A DNA stretch of 54,011 nt from JAWXBR01 sp034440235 (GTDB taxonomy: Bacteria; Bacteroidota; Ignavibacteria; Kapaibacteriales; Kapaibacteriaceae), in assembly GCA_034440235.1 (NCBI GenBank), contig JAWXBR010000048.1, positions 1-54,011 of the forward strand, read 5' to 3'. Positions 51,537 through 54,011 of this stretch are shown here, piece after piece; position 1 is the stretch's first letter, and each line of letters begins with the position of its first letter. The notes below the pieces were generated by a model. The model was not told where the DNA came from. It did no database searches and worked only from the letters and a program-made list of their open reading frames with translations. A program made the translations under genes and the position numbers.

Positions 51537-52097
51537 TTACGGGACCTTTTGTAAGGCGCCTACGAACTCTGCTTTCTCGCGTTTTCCAACGAGCCGTTGA
51601 ACGATGTTGCCTTGACGATCGATGATGAATGTTGCCGGCACGGCGGGGATTCCACCGTAGGCATCGGTTATGATTTTGTCGTCGGAGTCGACGATGTTGA
51701 TATAGGGGATGCCAGCTTTTTCGACAAAAGATTTGACAATCTGAAGTTTGCGTTCGTCCTGGTCGACTGCAATGCCAACTACTACGACACCCTTCACACC
51801 CATCTCACGTGCGATGGCAACGAGATCGGGAAGCTCGCGTTTGCATGGACCGCACCACGTAGCCCAGAAGTTCAGGAGGACAATTTTTCCTGCTGTGGCT
51901 TCGGAGAACGAGATCAGTTTTCCGTTGCTGTCCTTCCATGTAATCTCAGGGGCTTTGCCAGCCGGCTTTTTGGTGACTGTCTCAACTACGTACACCTTGC
52001 CCGTACCAGACGCTGGCTGTTGGTTCGTGCCGCCGTCGCAGTGCACAGATGATATTGCCAGAAGTGCAATGAGAGTGATTGGAAATGCGCGATACAT
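51537..52097 (-). CDS. TlpA/ResA-like thioredoxin-fold lipoprotein
   Basis: A 186-residue envelope thiol-disulfide oxidoreductase. Signal ITLIALLAISSVHC with Cys 20 as likely lipid anchor, a Gly/Thr/Lys-rich linker, then an AhpC/TSA-Redoxin type domain: LLNFWATWCGPCKRELPDLV active site, VVVGIAVDQDERK, and cis-Pro in GGIPAVPATFIIDRQG. It may serve cytochrome c maturation or general periplasmic reduction. The start at 52097 is supported by AAGGA before it; the frame is open further upstream without homology. Independent of the other CGPC protein at 34.6 kb. Confidence 0.92.
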   Translation of the reverse strand: MYRAFPITLIALLAISSVHCDGGTNQQPASGTGKVYVVETVTKKPAGKAPEITWKDSNGKLISFSEATAGKIVLLNFWATWCGPCKRELPDLVAIAREMGVKGVVVVGIAVDQDERKLQIVKSFVEKAGIPYINIVDSDDKIITDAYGGIPAVPATFIIDRQGNIVQRLVGKREKAEFVGALQKVP

Positions 52098-52165
52098 GAT
52101 AATCCTTAAGGTTGCTCGTGGCTTGGAGACGCGAGACGCGAGTTGATTATTGCGCGTTGTCAGTT

Positions 52166-53659
52166 TCAAGATTTCCAGTTCATCACCATATCGGTTAGAA
52201 GCCGCACACCTACACCTGTTGCGCCTTTAGGCGAATATGATGTCGGCTTCGGTGCAATACCAGTGCCGGCAATATCGAGGTGCACCCACGGGTACGTGAC
52301 GAAGTGTTTGAGGAAGAGACCCGCTGTAATAGCACCAGCATAACGTCCACCAGAGTTCTTGATGTCGGCGTAGTCGCTCGAAATCAGCTCTTCGTACTCT
52401 TCATAGAGTGGCAGTTCGCATACATACTCGTTTGTGTTTTTTGCCGAGTCGCGCAGACGATTCATGGTATTAGCATCGGTGCCCATCATGCCTGTCGTTA
52501 CTGTTCCAAGCGCTACCACACAAGCTCCGGTGAGTGTGGCTACGTCTATGACTGTCAACGGCTTGTATCTGTCGGCGTAACAAAGTGCATCGGCAAGGAT
52601 AAGGCGTCCTTCAGCATCTGTATTGTCGATTTCAGCAGTCTTACCATTCATGAACGTAAGGATGTCGCCCGGGACCATAGCTGTACCACTTGGCATGTTC
52701 TCTGTTGAGGGCACGAGGGCAACGACGTTGCGCTTTAGTCCAAGCGAGGCAATCGAATACATGGCTCCTATTACCGTAGCAGCACCATGCATGTCGCTCT
52801 TCATATCGCTCATGCCTGCGGCTGGCTTAATAGAAATACCGCCTGTGTCGAAGGTGATACCTTTTCCAACAAGTACAATTGGTGCTTCGTTTTTCGGACC
52901 ACCATTGTATTCCATGACGATGAAGACCGGAGGCCGAACACTTCCAGAGTTTACACCTAGGAGTCCACCCATCCGCAATGATTCGATTTTCTTCTTGTCG
53001 AGGATCGTGACCTTGAAGCCTGCTTTTTTTCCGGCATCTGCAGCACGCTGACCCAGAACTTCTGGATACACTTCGTTGTTCGCTGCATTGGCAAGATCGC
53101 GTGCAAGCACAACACCACCGATGAGAGAACCGGCCGTGCTTACACCGGCTTCGATCTGTTTACCAAGAGTTTTATCTGTACTAAAGATCGTAAATTTCTT
53201 TACAAGTCCATTAGCAGTTGTATCGCCGATAGTCTTGAACTTGTCGTATTTGTATTGACTAAGCGAGGCGCCTTCAGCAATTGCTTGTGCTACAGCTTCG
53301 ACTTCGAAGCCTTCAATGGTTGGTAGTTCGAGTGCGATGTGGTTGGCGTGACTTTGTCCGGCACGTTTTGCTGCAGAAGCAGCGGCACGTCGAATGGTCT
53401 CGAGTGTAATGTCAGATGCGTTTCCTAGTCCAGCAAGAATAACGCGTGCTGAGCCCACTGCACCGCCAGTGTATGCTAACGTCGTCGAGCTCTTTTTTCC
53501 AACAAAGTCTTTAGCCTTGAAAAGGGGCTTAAGGAGGGGAATTTCGGCACCGAGTTTTCGCGCTGCCGACGCGAATGGCTTCTCATCCTGTTGCATGAAG
53601 ATGACAAGGGCGTCTGCCTTAACGGACCGACGTGAACCAACGGAACTGCTCACCGACAT
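52166..53659 (-). CDS. pepA: leucyl aminopeptidase (M17)
   Basis: A hexameric cytosolic two-metal aminopeptidase that removes N-terminal residues. The 497-residue protein has the N-terminal macro-like domain and the M17 catalytic core: VGKGITFDTGGISIKPAAG, MSDMKSDMHGAA, the signature NTDAEGRLILADAL, and the closing HLDIAGTG. Metal ligands Lys/Asp/Glu are all in place. ATG 53659 (MSVSSS) is chosen over a TTG eight codons upstream. The TlpA-like lipoprotein begins 68 bp beyond its stop; that gap holds a short GAGACGC repeat. Confidence 0.95.
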   Translation of the reverse strand: MSVSSSVGSRRSVKADALVIFMQQDEKPFASAARKLGAEIPLLKPLFKAKDFVGKKSSTTLAYTGGAVGSARVILAGLGNASDITLETIRRAAASAAKRAGQSHANHIALELPTIEGFEVEAVAQAIAEGASLSQYKYDKFKTIGDTTANGLVKKFTIFSTDKTLGKQIEAGVSTAGSLIGGVVLARDLANAANNEVYPEVLGQRAADAGKKAGFKVTILDKKKIESLRMGGLLGVNSGSVRPPVFIVMEYNGGPKNEAPIVLVGKGITFDTGGISIKPAAGMSDMKSDMHGAATVIGAMYSIASLGLKRNVVALVPSTENMPSGTAMVPGDILTFMNGKTAEIDNTDAEGRLILADALCYADRYKPLTVIDVATLTGACVVALGTVTTGMMGTDANTMNRLRDSAKNTNEYVCELPLYEEYEELISSDYADIKNSGGRYAGAITAGLFLKHFVTYPWVHLDIAGTGIAPKPTSYSPKGATGVGVRLLTDMVMNWKS

Positions 53660-54007
53660 GGGCTGCCTCTTATAAATGATCAAGGAGAACCGACAAAATA
53701 CGCGTACTGGACGTAACTACGGAATCAGAAGGGTAATTGGTACAGTGGCATTTTTGACTTGGCCGCTATAAATGCCATGACTCCCACCTTAATTTGTGGC
53801 CAGTTCGGCTAGGTAAACTGATTGAATAGCGGTAGCGTAGGATGAGTGCCCCTCATACCTGCGACTCATGGTTTTAAAGCACTTTGACATATGAAAACTC
53901 GCAAAAATCGGAGGGGATGTCCGAAAGTTAGTTGAAAATCACAGAGGCTCCCGCCGCGATGGTAGATTGAGTTACCAGACTTAATCATCATCAACGAGGG
54001 AGCCTCT
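53660..54007. other. 348-bp non-coding right edge with inverted repeats
   Basis: No convincing gene lies here. It holds the pepA leader, then an 8-bp inverted repeat (TGGCATTT at 53746-53753, AAATGCCA at 53770-53777), a small ATGAG/CTCAT palindrome near 53840, and the 10-bp repeat described next. Composition shifts from the flanking genes, in keeping with the non-coding end of a mobile element, but the family cannot be named. Confidence 0.4.
53943..54007 (+). promoter_or_regulatory. 10-bp inverted repeat covering the ribosome site of a gene starting at 54008
   Basis: AGAGGCTCCC (53943-53952) and GGGAGCCTCT (53998-54007) are perfect arms around 45 nt, and the right arm runs straight into ATG at 54008. 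The Shine-Dalgarno-like GAGGGAG (53996-54002) lies largely within the right arm, so folding would block translation. The gene itself is cut after ATGA by the window edge. Confidence 0.55.
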
Positions 54008-54011
54008 ATGA

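Overview
The window comes from a Bacteroidota/Chlorobiota-type bacterium, most likely the Ignavibacteria/Kapabacteria side. The evidence is: secreted proteins with C-terminal type IX secretion (T9SS) sorting domains; a TonB receptor followed by a DUF4249 lipoprotein; a two-cluster ferredoxin of the kind common in Chlorobi; and promoters with the TAnnTTTG -7 box of this phylum. Base composition is near 50% GC, and genes are packed with many 1-4 nt start/stop overlaps. The assignment is inference from gene families, not from a database match.

Layout. 1-3.1 kb: a lipoprotein and a TonB receptor, translationally coupled on the minus strand. 3.1-5 kb: nnr and a VanZ-like gene (plus). 4.9-11.3 kb: a minus-strand block of lipoprotein, LysM protein, PhoH ATPase, c-di-AMP synthase CdaA, Pcm, and one reading frame fusing tRNA-modifying MiaA to a DacB-type peptidoglycan peptidase. 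11.4-21.3 kb (plus): valS, a PcaF-like thiolase, a histidine kinase/response regulator pair, a lone nuoF, nadD, a lone sugar-type ABC permease, bioY and a small unknown gene. 21.3-21.6 kb: a palindrome array, then tRNA-Asp and tRNA-Ala (minus). 21.8-28.2 kb: a giant T9SS-secreted protein with repeated GPF-headed domains. 28.3-32.7 kb (minus): subtilisin-like protease, SDR, ABC exporter. 32.7-36.4 kb (plus): ygfZ, SDR, thioredoxin-domain protein. 36.4-39.6 kb (minus): ferredoxin, amidohydrolase, ATP-grasp-like protein. 39.7-42 kb: an IS3-type remnant that has cut off the 5' end of a T9SS-type gene, then another T9SS protein. 42.2-45.3 kb: TonB receptor plus DUF4249 lipoprotein. 45.3-50.1 kb (minus): an operon of TrmH-type methyltransferase, class V aminotransferase, an RdgB-CMD fusion and a second DacB, every junction overlapping. 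50.1-53.7 kb: pyrimidine-nucleoside phosphorylase (plus), then TlpA-like lipoprotein and leucyl aminopeptidase (minus). The right edge carries a 10-bp inverted repeat directly against an ATG, looking like the start of another mobile element.

The genes are mostly housekeeping (tRNA charging and modification, NAD and biotin supply, cell wall remodelling, protein repair) mixed with envelope functions. The most unusual features are a heptamer, AAGGGGC, scattered through coding sequence in both orientations and several frames (including one 23-bp block shared by two unrelated genes); two domain fusions (MiaA-DacB and RdgB-CMD); promoters whose -7 box lies almost against the start codon; and a periodic array of degenerate palindromes beside the tRNA genes.
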